A DNA stretch of 58,406 nucleotides from an uncultured Ruminococcus sp. GTDB lineage: Bacteria; Bacillota; Clostridia; Oscillospirales; Acutalibacteraceae. The stretch lies in assembly GCA_902776375.1 (NCBI GenBank), contig CACYPV010000020.1, forward strand, positions 1 to 58,406, written 5' to 3'. Under the pieces are notes generated by a model. It did no database searches, was not told the origin of the DNA, and saw only the letters and a list, made by a program, of their open reading frames with translations. Below are positions 34,521-44,149 of the stretch, piece by piece; within the stretch, counting starts at the first letter, position 1; each line of letters opens with the position of its first letter. A program made the translations under genes and the position numbers.

Positions 34521-35993
34521 TTAATCGCCTTTTCTAAGTGACATCAGCTTTTTCGCGTAGTTTATGACCTTCTTGTGGAAGATGATAAGCAGCAACAGGA
34601 TGATACCGACAAGGCTGTAGCGCAGGATGGGCACCTCGTAGGTCATTGACAGCATCAAGCCCGACGCGACAAGGCACAGTGAAACGCCCAGCAGCACCTT
34701 TGCGTCGTACACCTTCGCGCCGTCCATATGCTTTTTGCATACCCAGCGCATACATAAGTAATGGCAAAGCGCGTAAAGTATGTAGCAAATAAGCGTAGTG
34801 TAGCCCGCCGCGACATAGCCGAAGTTGAACCAGCGCGGACTGAGGAACAGGTAGTTAAGACCGATGTTGAGCGCCGCGCCGAACACGCTTGCCGCCATTA
34901 TGAACCACGACTTTTCAAAATAGAACTGGAACGAGGCGAACATGTCGTACATAAACATGAAGAACACGCTAAGCGCTACGGGCGGGATGACCCACTTCGC
35001 GTCGCTGTATTCGGGCGGAGCGAATATCGAGATCGCCTCGGGCGCCAGCATGATAAGCGTAAGGTTAGCCGCCGCTATTATCAGCATTGCCGAATATACA
35101 ATGGGCGCGATATCCTGCGGCTTGCGTTCCTTGATCTTTCTGTACATCCACGGACCCATCGTCTGCGTTATGGCGGTGTTGAACATAGTCATGATCACCG
35201 CAACCGAGTAGGCAAGGCTGTAAATGCCCGCCGCGCTTTCGCTTACATAGCGGCTTATCATTATCCTGTCCGAGCCGTAAAGCAGGGTCTGCGACAGGTA
35301 GTGGGGAACAAGGGGAAGGTTGAATTTAAGGGCGTATAGCCAGTATTTTTTTGAGAAAAACTTTTTTCCGCGCTTCATCTGCACGAAGAAGCACCAGGTG
35401 TAGGCGGCGATATTTACTATCACCATGCCCATTATCCTCGCCGTAGCCTTGTAAGCCGCATCGGAAAGCTGAACAAGCACGACGCCGATGGCGGGCTGCG
35501 CGATCATGACCAGTATAGTCAAGCCGACAAGCAGGCGGTATTTGTTGTTTACGCGCTGCTCCGCCGACCAGAACTGGAACACAGCCGACGTCCATATCAT
35601 AATAAGCATGAACGACATCTGCACCGTGTTCAGCTCAAATAGCTGATTGAAGAAGTCATGGAAGATGAAGTATACTATCGTCCAGAAGCTGCACAGCGCG
35701 AGCGTAAGTCCCTGCATCGACGAGGCGTAGATTTTTGCCTCATGCTCAAATTTTACAAGTCCCTGCAAAAACACGCCCAAAAACAAATTAAGCGTGACTA
35801 TTACGGTGATAATGCCCATCCACGACTGGAATACGTTGTATTCGCCGTATTGCTGGGTGGTGAGCAGGCGCGTGAATATCGGCGTCGATATTACCGATAC
35901 CGCCTTTTGCATGAACGTGCTGATCAAAAACCACAGCGACGCCCTGACCTGAACAGGCATTGAGGAGTATTTGGTTTTTATTTTGGAGAACAT
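34521..35993 (-). CDS. Polysaccharide flippase (Wzx/PST family)
   Basis: This 490-residue membrane protein has about 14 hydrophobic helices and matches the MATE-like flippases that move lipid-linked sugar repeats across the membrane. Recognisable features are the first helix pair (ISTPIFTRLLTTQQYGEYNVFQSW) and the basic cytoplasmic end. It is the last gene of the capsule operon and overlaps the end of licD by 16 bases. Confidence 0.9.
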   Translation of the reverse strand: MFSKIKTKYSSMPVQVRASLWFLISTFMQKAVSVISTPIFTRLLTTQQYGEYNVFQSWMGIITVIVTLNLFLGVFLQGLVKFEHEAKIYASSMQGLTLALCSFWTIVYFIFHDFFNQLFELNTVQMSFMLIMIWTSAVFQFWSAEQRVNNKYRLLVGLTILVMIAQPAIGVVLVQLSDAAYKATARIMGMVIVNIAAYTWCFFVQMKRGKKFFSKKYWLYALKFNLPLVPHYLSQTLLYGSDRIMISRYVSESAAGIYSLAYSVAVIMTMFNTAITQTMGPWMYRKIKERKPQDIAPIVYSAMLIIAAANLTLIMLAPEAISIFAPPEYSDAKWVIPPVALSVFFMFMYDMFASFQFYFEKSWFIMAASVFGAALNIGLNYLFLSPRWFNFGYVAAGYTTLICYILYALCHYLCMRWVCKKHMDGAKVYDAKVLLGVSLCLVASGLMLSMTYEVPILRYSLVGIILLLLIIFHKKVINYAKKLMSLRKGD

Positions 35994-36877
35994 ACCAATT
36001 CCTTCTTTAGCGTACCGTGTTTTCTGTAATGATCCTGATAATATGTGTATGGTTTTTCCGTGTCGACAAAGCTCTTTTCGGCATGGTGAGCACGCCGCTC
36101 TTCCTCGGGCGGCAGCGTCATGTAATCGCCGAATATGATTCGCAGGTGTTTGTCGAAGTTCTTGGGACAGCGGATGACCGTGTCCTCAAACGGAAGCTCT
36201 GTATAGCCGCCGTAGATCTCCTCGCGCTCCATCAGGAATTGCCTCAGCTTTGAATCCCAGAGGTGAGCGGTGTAGGTGTGAGCGTCAAACGGATATTTGT
36301 CTGTCATTTTGTGTATCTTATTTGTCCAAAAGCGATAGGGGAGCAGCTTTAGCGGAAGCACCGCGAACCACATGACCTTTGAGCGCGTTCTGCTCAGGTC
36401 GCTCAGGCGGCAGCGCCGCTTTTCGTTGAAGCGCTTGTACATCACAAGCTTTTTGCAGAATTTATCGCGCTGCTTTTCGTCCTCGGGAGTTCCTCCCAAA
36501 GGAAAAAAATCTATAAAAACGCCCTTAAAAAGCTCGGGGTTCCTGCGCTCGGGCTCCTCGATAAAGGTAGTGCTGCAGTCAAAGACCTTCGCCTCCAGCG
36601 AGGCGCAGTGGCGGCGGTCGTATGATTTTATAAGCTTTAGATTTGACGGAAGCTCCCGCTGTGCTATTTCAAGGAATTTTTTGAAATCAACGTCGGGAAG
36701 CGCGATGTCAAGATCGTCGTCCCACGGTATGAAGCCGCCGTGCCTTACCGCTCCGATACAGGTGCCGCCGATGGCGAAGTAGCGCAGTCCGTGGCGGTCG
36801 AGTATTTGCTTTACCTCTTTATATATATTCAGTATTATACCTTGAAGCGGTGTCAGCGTGTGCTTCTCTTCGGTCAT
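35978..36877 (-). CDS. LicD family phosphotransferase
   Basis: LicD proteins add phosphocholine or a similar phosphodiester group to surface glycans. The 299-residue product has the family signature YFAIGGTCIGAVRHGG followed by IPWDDDLDIALP, with the metal-binding Asp residues. ATG 36877 is chosen because AAAGG lies about 9 bases upstream; an upstream in-frame start at 36922 would overlap the preceding gene. No choline uptake genes are seen in the window, so the transferred group is unknown. Confidence 0.9.
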   Translation of the reverse strand: MTEEKHTLTPLQGIILNIYKEVKQILDRHGLRYFAIGGTCIGAVRHGGFIPWDDDLDIALPDVDFKKFLEIAQRELPSNLKLIKSYDRRHCASLEAKVFDCSTTFIEEPERRNPELFKGVFIDFFPLGGTPEDEKQRDKFCKKLVMYKRFNEKRRCRLSDLSRTRSKVMWFAVLPLKLLPYRFWTNKIHKMTDKYPFDAHTYTAHLWDSKLRQFLMEREEIYGGYTELPFEDTVIRCPKNFDKHLRIIFGDYMTLPPEEERRAHHAEKSFVDTEKPYTYYQDHYRKHGTLKKELVCSPK

Positions 36878-36891
36878 CAATAACAAATCCT

Positions 36892-37803
36892 TTAAAACAT
36901 CTTTCGTGCCAGCGGCGGGCAAACGGCGATAACCACGCCGTATGCTTTTGAGGTAAGCTTATAGCCGCTGAAAAGATAGGGCAGAATACCGCGTCTTACA
37001 TGCTTAACAAGCGTTTTTTCGCTCTTTTTGTCGCGCTCGGGCGATTTTGCCGCCTGGCGGTAAAAAGCTATCGAGTAGCGCGTATCGCGGTTTTTGGCGT
37101 GCTTTTTGAATTCGGGGTATTTTTCCGCAACAAGTTTCCCGGTGTGCTCCGCCGCGTCGTAATATTCAAGCCGTTTGGCAGAAAACTGCGAATGGGTTAT
37201 GCTCTCATCATTCATGCGGTAATAATAAAGAGCTTTGTCGGTGTGGACGATTCTTTGCGCCCTGCCGAAAACATAGGGAATAGTGTAGTAATCCTCGAAA
37301 ACCATCCCTTCGGGGAAGCGCAGGTCATGGAACAAATCTTTCTTGAACAGCTTTCCGCACGCGGAGGTGGTAAGGCCTGTGTCTTCCTTTAAAATATGAA
37401 AAACAGCCTCGTTTGCGGAATAAACCTTCACGCCGCCGTTTTCAATGTGTGAGGCACAGGCGATGTCGGCGTCGTTTTCTGTCATAAGGTCATAAAGCGT
37501 TTGCAGCAAATCTCCGCTTACGCGATCGTCGCTGTCAACAAAGACGATAAAGTCACCGTGCGACTTATCGATTCCGGTGTTTCGAGCTCCGGAAAGCCCC
37601 TTGTTTTCTTGATGTACGGTTTTTACATTTGTATATTTTGCGGCATATCCGTCGCAAATCGCGGGACAGCTGTCGGTTGAGCCGTCGTCGACAAGAATGA
37701 TCTCAAAGTTTGGGTACGTCTGATCAACCAGAGACTCTACGCATTCTGAGATGTATTTTTCGACGTTGTAGACCGGTACTACTATCGATATAAGCGGGCT
37801 CAT
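36892..37803 (-). CDS. Family 2 glycosyltransferase
   Basis: This is a 303-residue GT-A fold enzyme with ISIVVPVYNVEKYI at the start, the nucleotide-sugar motif VDDGSTD and the metal-binding FVDSDD near residue 90. The C-terminal part is basic and may touch the membrane. GAAAGG lies 11 bases before ATG 37803, inside the 3' end of the polymerase gene. It probably adds one sugar of the capsule repeat unit; donor and acceptor are unknown. Confidence 0.92.
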   Translation of the reverse strand: MSPLISIVVPVYNVEKYISECVESLVDQTYPNFEIILVDDGSTDSCPAICDGYAAKYTNVKTVHQENKGLSGARNTGIDKSHGDFIVFVDSDDRVSGDLLQTLYDLMTENDADIACASHIENGGVKVYSANEAVFHILKEDTGLTTSACGKLFKKDLFHDLRFPEGMVFEDYYTIPYVFGRAQRIVHTDKALYYYRMNDESITHSQFSAKRLEYYDAAEHTGKLVAEKYPEFKKHAKNRDTRYSIAFYRQAAKSPERDKKSEKTLVKHVRRGILPYLFSGYKLTSKAYGVVIAVCPPLARKMF

Positions 37804-39070
37804 TGTTATAACATCCTTTCAGTGGCAGCAGCGCCGCGCATACTATCCACCAGAACATAGACGCGCTGAGACAGCTGAGCGATAAGAACATCAGGCTTAT
37901 AACTATGAGAGGGAAGAAGTAGTCGGCTGTCAGCTTGTCGGGGCAGTACATAAGCAGTCTGCGGATGATCGTGAAGAAGATCGAAACGAATAGGAACAGT
38001 CCGAACAGCCCCCATGACATTATAACGTCGACAAATGTGTTATGAGAGAGATTTTCGTTGTAGATCTCGTTGTATTGCATACCGTATCCGAATATCAGAA
38101 GCAAAGGATTGGTTATCAGCTCGTAGCAATAAAAAGAGATAAGCGTGATACGGTTTGAGGTGATGGTGTTGATGTCGACCGCGGTTCCCTGGTGCTCACG
38201 GAAGCGGTTGAACGTGTTGCTTATAAGGTTTGTGATCTGCCGTATAAACACCAAAGCAAGCGCGATACCCGCCATCAAAAAGCGTTTTATAAACCTTGTT
38301 TTGTAGGAAAATCCGTAATAGACGGTGCGCGCCGCGAAGAACAGCAAAATAACGAGCAGTGTGAGCAGCGCCATTTTGGAAACGGTTACCAATAGTGTGG
38401 CTATAAGTATCGGCAGGAAAATGTAGTCGCAGACCTTATGTGTTTTAATAACAAATATAAGTGTGACAGCAAGGCAGATATAAAGCGAAAAATAGTTGGG
38501 GTCGGATGCGTATCCCGAGAAGCGCGAGCCGTTCAGGTAGATCGACATGTCCGTAACTCTTGAGTGGATTATAAAGTAGGTAATAGCTGAATAGCAGGTT
38601 CCGAACGCGAATTTTCTGACTATTTCGTTGAATCTTATATCAGCGTTTCGGTCGAGCATGACCGTCTCAACATAGTACAGCATGATTATTGCCGCCATGT
38701 TTGGCAACAGATAATGATAGTTTTGCAGATATAGGATGTGAGCCAGCTCCAAAGCGACCAGCGCCAGCGTGTGTGCGAGCGCGGTGGAGTTGATTTTTCG
38801 GTCGGTCAGTATTTTTGCGAACAGCGGCAAAGCCAGCAGAACGTTAACTATATATGTTATGCGCAAGCCGTCAAACATTCTGATGTTCGGCACGAGCATC
38901 AGGCAAAAGCTGATGCGGTAGGTGTCATCGCCGAGGATTATCCCCAAAGCTCCCAGAATGATCGCGGGGTAAAAGAAGAACGCGATTTGAAACAGCTTGG
39001 TGAGGGTCACCAGCGTCCAGAAAGCAATGAGGCAATACTTTGCCAGCTTATTCGTGTTTATTCTTACCAA
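37724..39070 (-). CDS. Wzy-like O-antigen/capsule polymerase
   Basis: This 448-residue membrane protein has about 10-12 helices and a large polar loop near 285-330 containing NRFREHQGT, typical of Wzy/O-antigen polymerase-ligase proteins. It should join repeat units on the outer face of the membrane. Its 3' end overlaps the next glycosyltransferase by 80 bases; the last 40 residues (CYNNEPAYIDSSTGLQRRKI onward) are soluble and basic and may be an extension. The family is called from topology and position more than from sequence motifs. Confidence 0.8.
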   Translation of the reverse strand: MVRINTNKLAKYCLIAFWTLVTLTKLFQIAFFFYPAIILGALGIILGDDTYRISFCLMLVPNIRMFDGLRITYIVNVLLALPLFAKILTDRKINSTALAHTLALVALELAHILYLQNYHYLLPNMAAIIMLYYVETVMLDRNADIRFNEIVRKFAFGTCYSAITYFIIHSRVTDMSIYLNGSRFSGYASDPNYFSLYICLAVTLIFVIKTHKVCDYIFLPILIATLLVTVSKMALLTLLVILLFFAARTVYYGFSYKTRFIKRFLMAGIALALVFIRQITNLISNTFNRFREHQGTAVDINTITSNRITLISFYCYELITNPLLLIFGYGMQYNEIYNENLSHNTFVDVIMSWGLFGLFLFVSIFFTIIRRLLMYCPDKLTADYFFPLIVISLMFLSLSCLSASMFWWIVCAALLPLKGCYNNEPAYIDSSTGLQRRKIHLRMRRVSG

Positions 39071-39076
39071 AAAGCA

Positions 39077-40153
39077 TCATTGCTCCTTCTTACAGATTTT
39101 GCCGTAGTTGTCAACGGCGGTCTTTGCTGCCCTGCTCCAGCGGAATTCCTCGGTGCAGCTCAGCGCTCCGAGTGATTTTTCACTCAGCGTCTGTCTTTCC
39201 TCAACCGCTCTTGCGAGGGCTGCGGCGACAGCGTCGGCGTTTGTTTCCGCTCTCCATCCCGCGCCGTAACTTTCGATGAGCTCTCCCAAGGTCGTGCCGT
39301 CCGTCACAAGGCAGGGCAACCCATAGGACAGCGCCTCAAGTATGCCCATTGGCATTCCGTCGTTGCGCGAGGTCTGAATGAAAATATCGCTTTCAAGCAG
39401 CACGCTTTTTTTCTCATCGCCGAAAACCGCAGGGTGCAGCGTTATAAAGTCTTCGGCTTGCGCTGCTTTTATCAAATCCCGAACGACCGGCGCGCAGTGC
39501 GTACCGTTGTCCTCGTCGGGTCCGTAAATGTCAAGTGTGCAGCCGTTTGCTTTTAAAAGCTCTTTTTGAGCGGCAAACGCCTGTATCATGATATCAAGCC
39601 CCTTGATATAGGGCTGCAGTCTGCCGATGTATACGAATCGCAGACCGTTTTTGCCGAACGAGGTCTTTACCTCGTCCTGCGGATAGATCCCGTTTGTGGC
39701 AATAAAGGGATTTGCGCCGAAAACGCGGTCTTCAAGTTCCTTTTTAGAGAGAAACTGAATTCCTCCCGCCTTTTCGCAAAATGGCTTGAACAGCAGAAGA
39801 TTAGCCGGTATTTTTTTAATCCGGCTCTTTTTTTGAGCCGCGCGGTTAAGCGAGCTGTGCGGCACGACCACATAGGGGATATCAAGCTTTCTAAGCTGTT
39901 TTGCTATAGACAAAAACTTTGGAATGTACACCTCGTGGAATACCGCTATGTCGGGTCGGCGATAGGGAAGGGGCAAAGCGTCAAGCTCGCCGGCAGAAAA
40001 GTTTTGGTCGAGGCCGTTTATCTCAAAAAACTCTCCGATATTCCACAGCGCCGCGTCGGCGTATTGCCGCTGATTCTTGACGTGCTCGGGCACCACGGCG
40101 TTTACGCCGCTTGCCTGAAAAGAATCCAGCCGCGCGATATGTAAAATTACCAT
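39077..40153 (-). CDS. Family 4 glycosyltransferase
   Basis: This 358-residue GT-B fold enzyme has the C-terminal donor-binding part LRFVYIGRLQPYIKGLD and the E-x7-E type motif around SRNDGMPMGILEALSYGLP. It likely transfers a sugar from an NDP donor during assembly of the capsule unit. It shares a stop/start overlap (TAATG) with the upstream family 2 enzyme and lies 6 bases before the polymerase. Confidence 0.92.
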   Translation of the reverse strand: MVILHIARLDSFQASGVNAVVPEHVKNQRQYADAALWNIGEFFEINGLDQNFSAGELDALPLPYRRPDIAVFHEVYIPKFLSIAKQLRKLDIPYVVVPHSSLNRAAQKKSRIKKIPANLLLFKPFCEKAGGIQFLSKKELEDRVFGANPFIATNGIYPQDEVKTSFGKNGLRFVYIGRLQPYIKGLDIMIQAFAAQKELLKANGCTLDIYGPDEDNGTHCAPVVRDLIKAAQAEDFITLHPAVFGDEKKSVLLESDIFIQTSRNDGMPMGILEALSYGLPCLVTDGTTLGELIESYGAGWRAETNADAVAAALARAVEERQTLSEKSLGALSCTEEFRWSRAAKTAVDNYGKICKKEQ

Positions 40154-40971
40154 TATATATTACTATCCTTGCGTCTCAGTATTTTATATACGCCTCTGCG
40201 CATAAACGAGGGGACAACGCATACTGCGGCATGGGGATAAGCGCTCGTGACATACTCGCCGCGTGATATCCAGCCGCATTGTTTCAGGTGCTTGCGGAAT
40301 TTCAGCATGAGCTGCGCGAATTTGAATCCGCCGCGCCGCTTGACCTGACCGCCTGAGGAGCGCATCTTGACCAGAGTATCCGGAAGATTCGCGGTACGGG
40401 CTCCGCTTTGAAGCACGCGTACCCACAGGTCGTAGTCCTCAAACAGATAATAGTCGCTGTTGTAGCCGCCCGCGTCAAGCACCGCTTGCTTTTTGAACAT
40501 GACAGCGGGGTGGTTGAAGGGGTTGCGCTTTTTGCTGTAGCTTAAGATATCGCTGTGTTCAAGCGGCACAACGCGCTTTGCAAAGGGCGTTTCGGGGTCG
40601 TCGGAAAACTCCTCGACAGCGCCGCTCAGCAATGCGAGGCTTTCGTCCTTTTCAAACGCTGCAAGCTGTTTTTCACAGCGGTCGGGCAGGCTGAGGTCGT
40701 CGGTGTCCATTCTTGCGACAAGCTCGCAGGAGCAGCGTTTAAGCCCCTCCTCAAGCGCTTTGCCCAGCCCCATGTTTTCATCGAGCCGAAGCACTTCAAG
40801 CTTGTTTCCGAAGCCATTTATGATATCGTCCAGCTCCGGGGTCAGCGGACCGTCGCAGACCAGCACCACCTGCGCAGGCTTTACGGTCTGGCAAAGCATA
40901 CTGTCGATCGCGGCGCGCAGGTATTCAGGGTTTTCCTTGTGATAAACCGACATAAGCACACTGTAGTTCAT
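40153..40971 (-). CDS. Family 2 glycosyltransferase
   Basis: This 272-residue GT-A enzyme starts YSVLMSVYHKENPEYL and has the LVCDGPLTPEL donor motif, MDTDD as the metal site and LFEDYDLWVRVLQSG as the catalytic-loop segment. It resembles the AmsE/WbbL-type group. It is translationally coupled to the next gene by a TAATG overlap and begins 13 bases after the cpsD stop codon. Confidence 0.92.
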   Translation of the reverse strand: MNYSVLMSVYHKENPEYLRAAIDSMLCQTVKPAQVVLVCDGPLTPELDDIINGFGNKLEVLRLDENMGLGKALEEGLKRCSCELVARMDTDDLSLPDRCEKQLAAFEKDESLALLSGAVEEFSDDPETPFAKRVVPLEHSDILSYSKKRNPFNHPAVMFKKQAVLDAGGYNSDYYLFEDYDLWVRVLQSGARTANLPDTLVKMRSSGGQVKRRGGFKFAQLMLKFRKHLKQCGWISRGEYVTSAYPHAAVCVVPSFMRRGVYKILRRKDSNI

Positions 40972-40984
40972 GTCGTCTTATCCC

Positions 40985-41707
40985 TTACCTGTATTCGTAA
41001 TAGTAGTACTTGGAATTCTTCTTGTAAGATTTTCTGGAAGCGGGCTTGCTGTTGTATACAAAGCCCAGAATGTTCGCGTTGGCGAAGTTGAGCTGACGGA
41101 TAGTTTCGTCAAGCTGAGAGGTCTCGGTCGATTCGTGCAGGGTCACGATGAGATATCCGTCGATTACCGACGACAGGATAGCCGCGTCGGAAACCACGGT
41201 AACGGGCGGAAAGTCTACGACAATGTAGTCGTAAACCATCTTGAGCGCCTCGATAAGCTCGCGCATCTGCGGAGACTCAATAAGCTTCGTGGGGTCAGGC
41301 GGAATAGTGCCGGCGGGGATAACATCGATGTTGAGGTCGTCGTTGCGGATGATGGGAAGGCGGCTGTTGCCGTCCTCGTCCGCGAGGTAGTCGCTGAGAC
41401 CCGGGCGGTTCTCCATGCCCAGCTTGGCGGCTACGGTGGGGATCCTCATGTCGCAGTCAACAATAGCGACCTTTTTGTCGATTTGTGCCAGCGAAATAGC
41501 GGTGTTTACCGCAACGGTGCTTTTGCCCTCGCCTCGGTTGGCGCTTACTATGCCGATGCAGCGGTTCTTTTTGCCCGGCAGCGAGAACGAAACGTTGGTC
41601 CTGAGCGTCTTGAAGGATTCCTGCATCGAGAAGGAGGAGTCCGGAGAAAGAAGCATTTTATCGGGGATAAAAGTTTTGTTTTTGTTGTTTTTGTTTTTCT
41701 TAAGCAT
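40985..41707 (-). CDS. cpsD: CpsD/CapB-type tyrosine kinase (BY-kinase)
   Basis: This 240-residue autophosphorylating kinase controls capsule assembly. Walker A is SANRGEGKST (55-64), Walker A' is VAIVDCDMRIP (80-90) and Walker B is YIVVDFPPV. The C-terminus is the expected tyrosine cluster (SKYYYYEYR). In Firmicutes it needs the membrane activator encoded by the adjacent cpsC, with which it overlaps by one base (TAATG). All catalytic motifs are present. Confidence 0.94.
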   Translation of the reverse strand: MLKKNKNNKNKTFIPDKMLLSPDSSFSMQESFKTLRTNVSFSLPGKKNRCIGIVSANRGEGKSTVAVNTAISLAQIDKKVAIVDCDMRIPTVAAKLGMENRPGLSDYLADEDGNSRLPIIRNDDLNIDVIPAGTIPPDPTKLIESPQMRELIEALKMVYDYIVVDFPPVTVVSDAAILSSVIDGYLIVTLHESTETSQLDETIRQLNFANANILGFVYNSKPASRKSYKKNSKYYYYEYR

Positions 41708-42525
41708 TATTTTTTACCCCCTTTTTTCTTGTTCGGTTTTTTGGTTTCAGGAGTCTTATAGTAATAATAGTCGTATGAAGCGTAGTCCATGCCCTTTGTC
41801 TCGTTGAGATTCGGGATGATACCTACGACAGGCAGGTTGTATCTGCCTTCAAGGTCGCCCTCGCTCTTGATAGTGTCGTCGCGGAAGTACTTCACCAGCA
41901 CATAAACCAGCGTGAGTAAAAGACCGATCACGAATCCCAGCAGTCCGTATGAGAAATAGTTGGGACCGAATTTTGCTTTGGGAGGCTTGGGGTCGTCGAC
42001 GATCTTCATCGAGCTGCCCTCGACTACTGTCTTCATATAATCCGGCGCGGCGTTCGCGATAGCGTTAGCGATATTGTACGAGCCGTTGGAGTCTTGTGAG
42101 GTGACGTTGACTTTGATGATCTGTGTTTTGTCCTCGACCTCGGTGGTAACGTATGCCGAGAAATCATCGTAGTCGATGTCCAGCTGAGGATCAAATTCCA
42201 GCGCCGCTTTCAACATGTTGTTACTTGTGAGGATACGCGAGTAGGTTTGTACGAGCTCGCGGGACGCCTGCAGATCTGCGCTTGATACAGCGTTTTTCTG
42301 AATCTGGCTTTGGGTCTGGTTGTTGACAAAAGCCGTGAAGGATGAGCGGTAGGTGGGCTTTATAAGTATGATGGATACAGTGTAAAAAAGCAGCGCGCCC
42401 ACGATCGCGCCCAGTATGATTAACCACAGCTTTTTAAGCAGAGCGGAAAGCAGCGGCGCGAGGTTGACCTCGATTTCACGGACGCTTTTGTCGTTATTGT
42501 TTTTGGTTACGATTTCTTTTTCCAT
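41707..42525 (-). CDS. cpsC: CpsC/Wzz-type chain-length and kinase-activating membrane protein
   Basis: This 272-residue protein has two membrane helices, at about 32-56 and 193-213, flanking an extracellular Wzz domain. The C-terminal cytoplasmic tail carries its own tyrosine-rich run (YASYDYYYYK) and a basic end. It should activate the CpsD kinase and set polysaccharide length. The tyrosine run in the activator, in addition to that in the kinase, is unusual. Confidence 0.93.
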   Translation of the reverse strand: MEKEIVTKNNNDKSVREIEVNLAPLLSALLKKLWLIILGAIVGALLFYTVSIILIKPTYRSSFTAFVNNQTQSQIQKNAVSSADLQASRELVQTYSRILTSNNMLKAALEFDPQLDIDYDDFSAYVTTEVEDKTQIIKVNVTSQDSNGSYNIANAIANAAPDYMKTVVEGSSMKIVDDPKPPKAKFGPNYFSYGLLGFVIGLLLTLVYVLVKYFRDDTIKSEGDLEGRYNLPVVGIIPNLNETKGMDYASYDYYYYKTPETKKPNKKKGGKK

Positions 42526-42554
42526 GTCTGATCTAAACTCCTGTTTATGGTTGA

Positions 42555-43700
42555 TTATTTACTGATATTTTTAACAGCCTTGATTTCCTTTTTCAGATAC
42601 CGCCTGTGGCGTATAGGATTGGCGATCATTCTGTAACTCAAAAAAAAGGGGTAAACGATTTTGTGCTTGTAAACAAATGGGTTAGAGTACTTGAAACGTG
42701 AGCGGGGAGGGAAGACGCGCCTAAGCCAGTACTTTGCCTTTGATGGCTTTTTGCCGTTTGAAATGCTCTCGAGATCCTTTTTGAAAAGATTCTCCATCTG
42801 ACCGAAGGTGTTGCAGGACAAGATGAATTCAAGCATTTCTCGCGTTTCAGCGCTGAGATCGCGCAGGTTTTTCTCGGTGAGCTCAGGCTCGGAGAACAGC
42901 GACACGGCAAGCTCGCGCAGGCGTTCCTCAAATTCCGCTATGCCCAGCTTTTCAAGCTCTTTTGAAATATAGCCGAAATCAAGCTTCAGCTTGTCCGAGC
43001 TCAGTATCACATACTCGTCGGCTACGGTGCGGAAGCCCGTTCCGCGACTGTCGTAGTGCTTGAAAGCGTGGAAGATGAAGAAGATATAATAGTCGTCGTC
43101 GGTGAAATGATACCCGTATTTGTTGCCGCTGTCCTTTACAAGGCGTTTTTTTACGTCCTTGTAATAAGCGAAAGCCTTTTCAAATTCAACGCTTTCGTCA
43201 ATAAGCGCGCGGTGTATCTCAAAGTTGAAGAAGGGCTGCTTAGAGTATTCGTCCGCGGAGAATTCGTCGCTGCGGAATTCATATCCGCGGCTGAGCAGGT
43301 ACTCCTTGGCGTCGTCAGTCCTCTCGGGGTCGGCTAAAATATCGTTGTCGGCAAACTCGCGCGTGCCGTAGCTTTTGTAAAACCCGTTGAGCAGCGCGCC
43401 CTTGAGCGGCATGTACCAAATCCCGTTGTCATCAAAGAACTTGAGCAGCTTTTTGCGCTCCGCGTCGAACAGCATGGTTTTCTTTACGGAATTGTCCAGC
43501 GCGTTTTTCCAGCGCTTTTGCTCCTTGCTATCGGCGTTTTTGAACGCTTCCGTAGGGAGCAGTCCCTTTGCGGTCAGCGCGGTCATGTTATGACTGCGGC
43601 TCATCTGCCACAGCTTTTCAAAATCCGCTGTTTCAAGCTCCGCCGTCTTGCCCGCAGCGGCGCAGGCGGTCAGGTATATGTATTGTTCTGTAGCGTTCAT
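42555..43700 (-). CDS. Nucleotidyltransferase family protein (NTP_transf_5 type)
   Basis: The 381-residue protein has a nucleotidyltransferase core with MPLKGALLNGFY and the acidic pair in REFADNDILAD, then helical C-terminal parts. This family occurs beside lasso-peptide and capsule genes in Firmicutes; its substrate is often unknown. ATG 43700 is chosen (GGAGCAAAGG upstream, ATGA overlap with the S26 gene) over a longer frame from 43793. It is third in the operon that starts with the PqqD-like gene. Confidence 0.85.
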   Translation of the reverse strand: MNATEQYIYLTACAAAGKTAELETADFEKLWQMSRSHNMTALTAKGLLPTEAFKNADSKEQKRWKNALDNSVKKTMLFDAERKKLLKFFDDNGIWYMPLKGALLNGFYKSYGTREFADNDILADPERTDDAKEYLLSRGYEFRSDEFSADEYSKQPFFNFEIHRALIDESVEFEKAFAYYKDVKKRLVKDSGNKYGYHFTDDDYYIFFIFHAFKHYDSRGTGFRTVADEYVILSSDKLKLDFGYISKELEKLGIAEFEERLRELAVSLFSEPELTEKNLRDLSAETREMLEFILSCNTFGQMENLFKKDLESISNGKKPSKAKYWLRRVFPPRSRFKYSNPFVYKHKIVYPFFLSYRMIANPIRHRRYLKKEIKAVKNISK

Positions 43701-44149
43701 CCTTTGCTCCGCCCTTGTATAGCTCTTTTTATCCTTCCGCAAAAGCGTCTGCACTTGTGCGCCAACCACCTTACGGGGTAAATAAAGTTCCAAACCTTGG
43801 CGTACAGCCGGTATCCTCGCGAGTCTACCGTGCAGTCTTTGCCTTTTCGCTTGAACGCGACAAGCACGCCCACAAGCTCTTTGTCGGGCACATGCTCCTT
43901 GACAAAGGTGTTGTCGCCGCGGATAACGTAGTGATCGTCTTTTACACCGATTATCCTGTGAAGCAGATATCCGCCGCTTTTTCTGCGGTAAAGCGGGACG
44001 TCGTACTTTTTCAGCCTGCCCTCAAATGTGCGGATGGTCACCAGGTCTCTGCCTTCCTTCAGCAGGGGGCGCATGCTGACACCGCGGGTCTTGTAAATCA
44101 AAAAACCGTCGCGCTCCAAAAGCGCTTCAAGCTTTGGCTCTGCGCTCAT
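43697..44149 (-). CDS. S24/S26-type signal peptidase-like protein
   Basis: This 150-residue protein carries the serine peptidase motif RGVSMRPLL (Ser25) and LLHRIIGV with a candidate catalytic His64, followed by YVIRGDN. The Ser-His pattern is that of ER/SipW-type signal peptidases rather than the bacterial Ser-Lys type. No strong N-terminal membrane anchor is seen, but the C-terminus (AKVWNFIYPVRWLAHK) may associate with membrane. It overlaps both neighbours by ATGA and could process a product of the PqqD-linked cluster; the substrate is unknown. Confidence 0.85.
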   Translation of the reverse strand: MSAEPKLEALLERDGFLIYKTRGVSMRPLLKEGRDLVTIRTFEGRLKKYDVPLYRRKSGGYLLHRIIGVKDDHYVIRGDNTFVKEHVPDKELVGVLVAFKRKGKDCTVDSRGYRLYAKVWNFIYPVRWLAHKCRRFCGRIKRAIQGRSKG

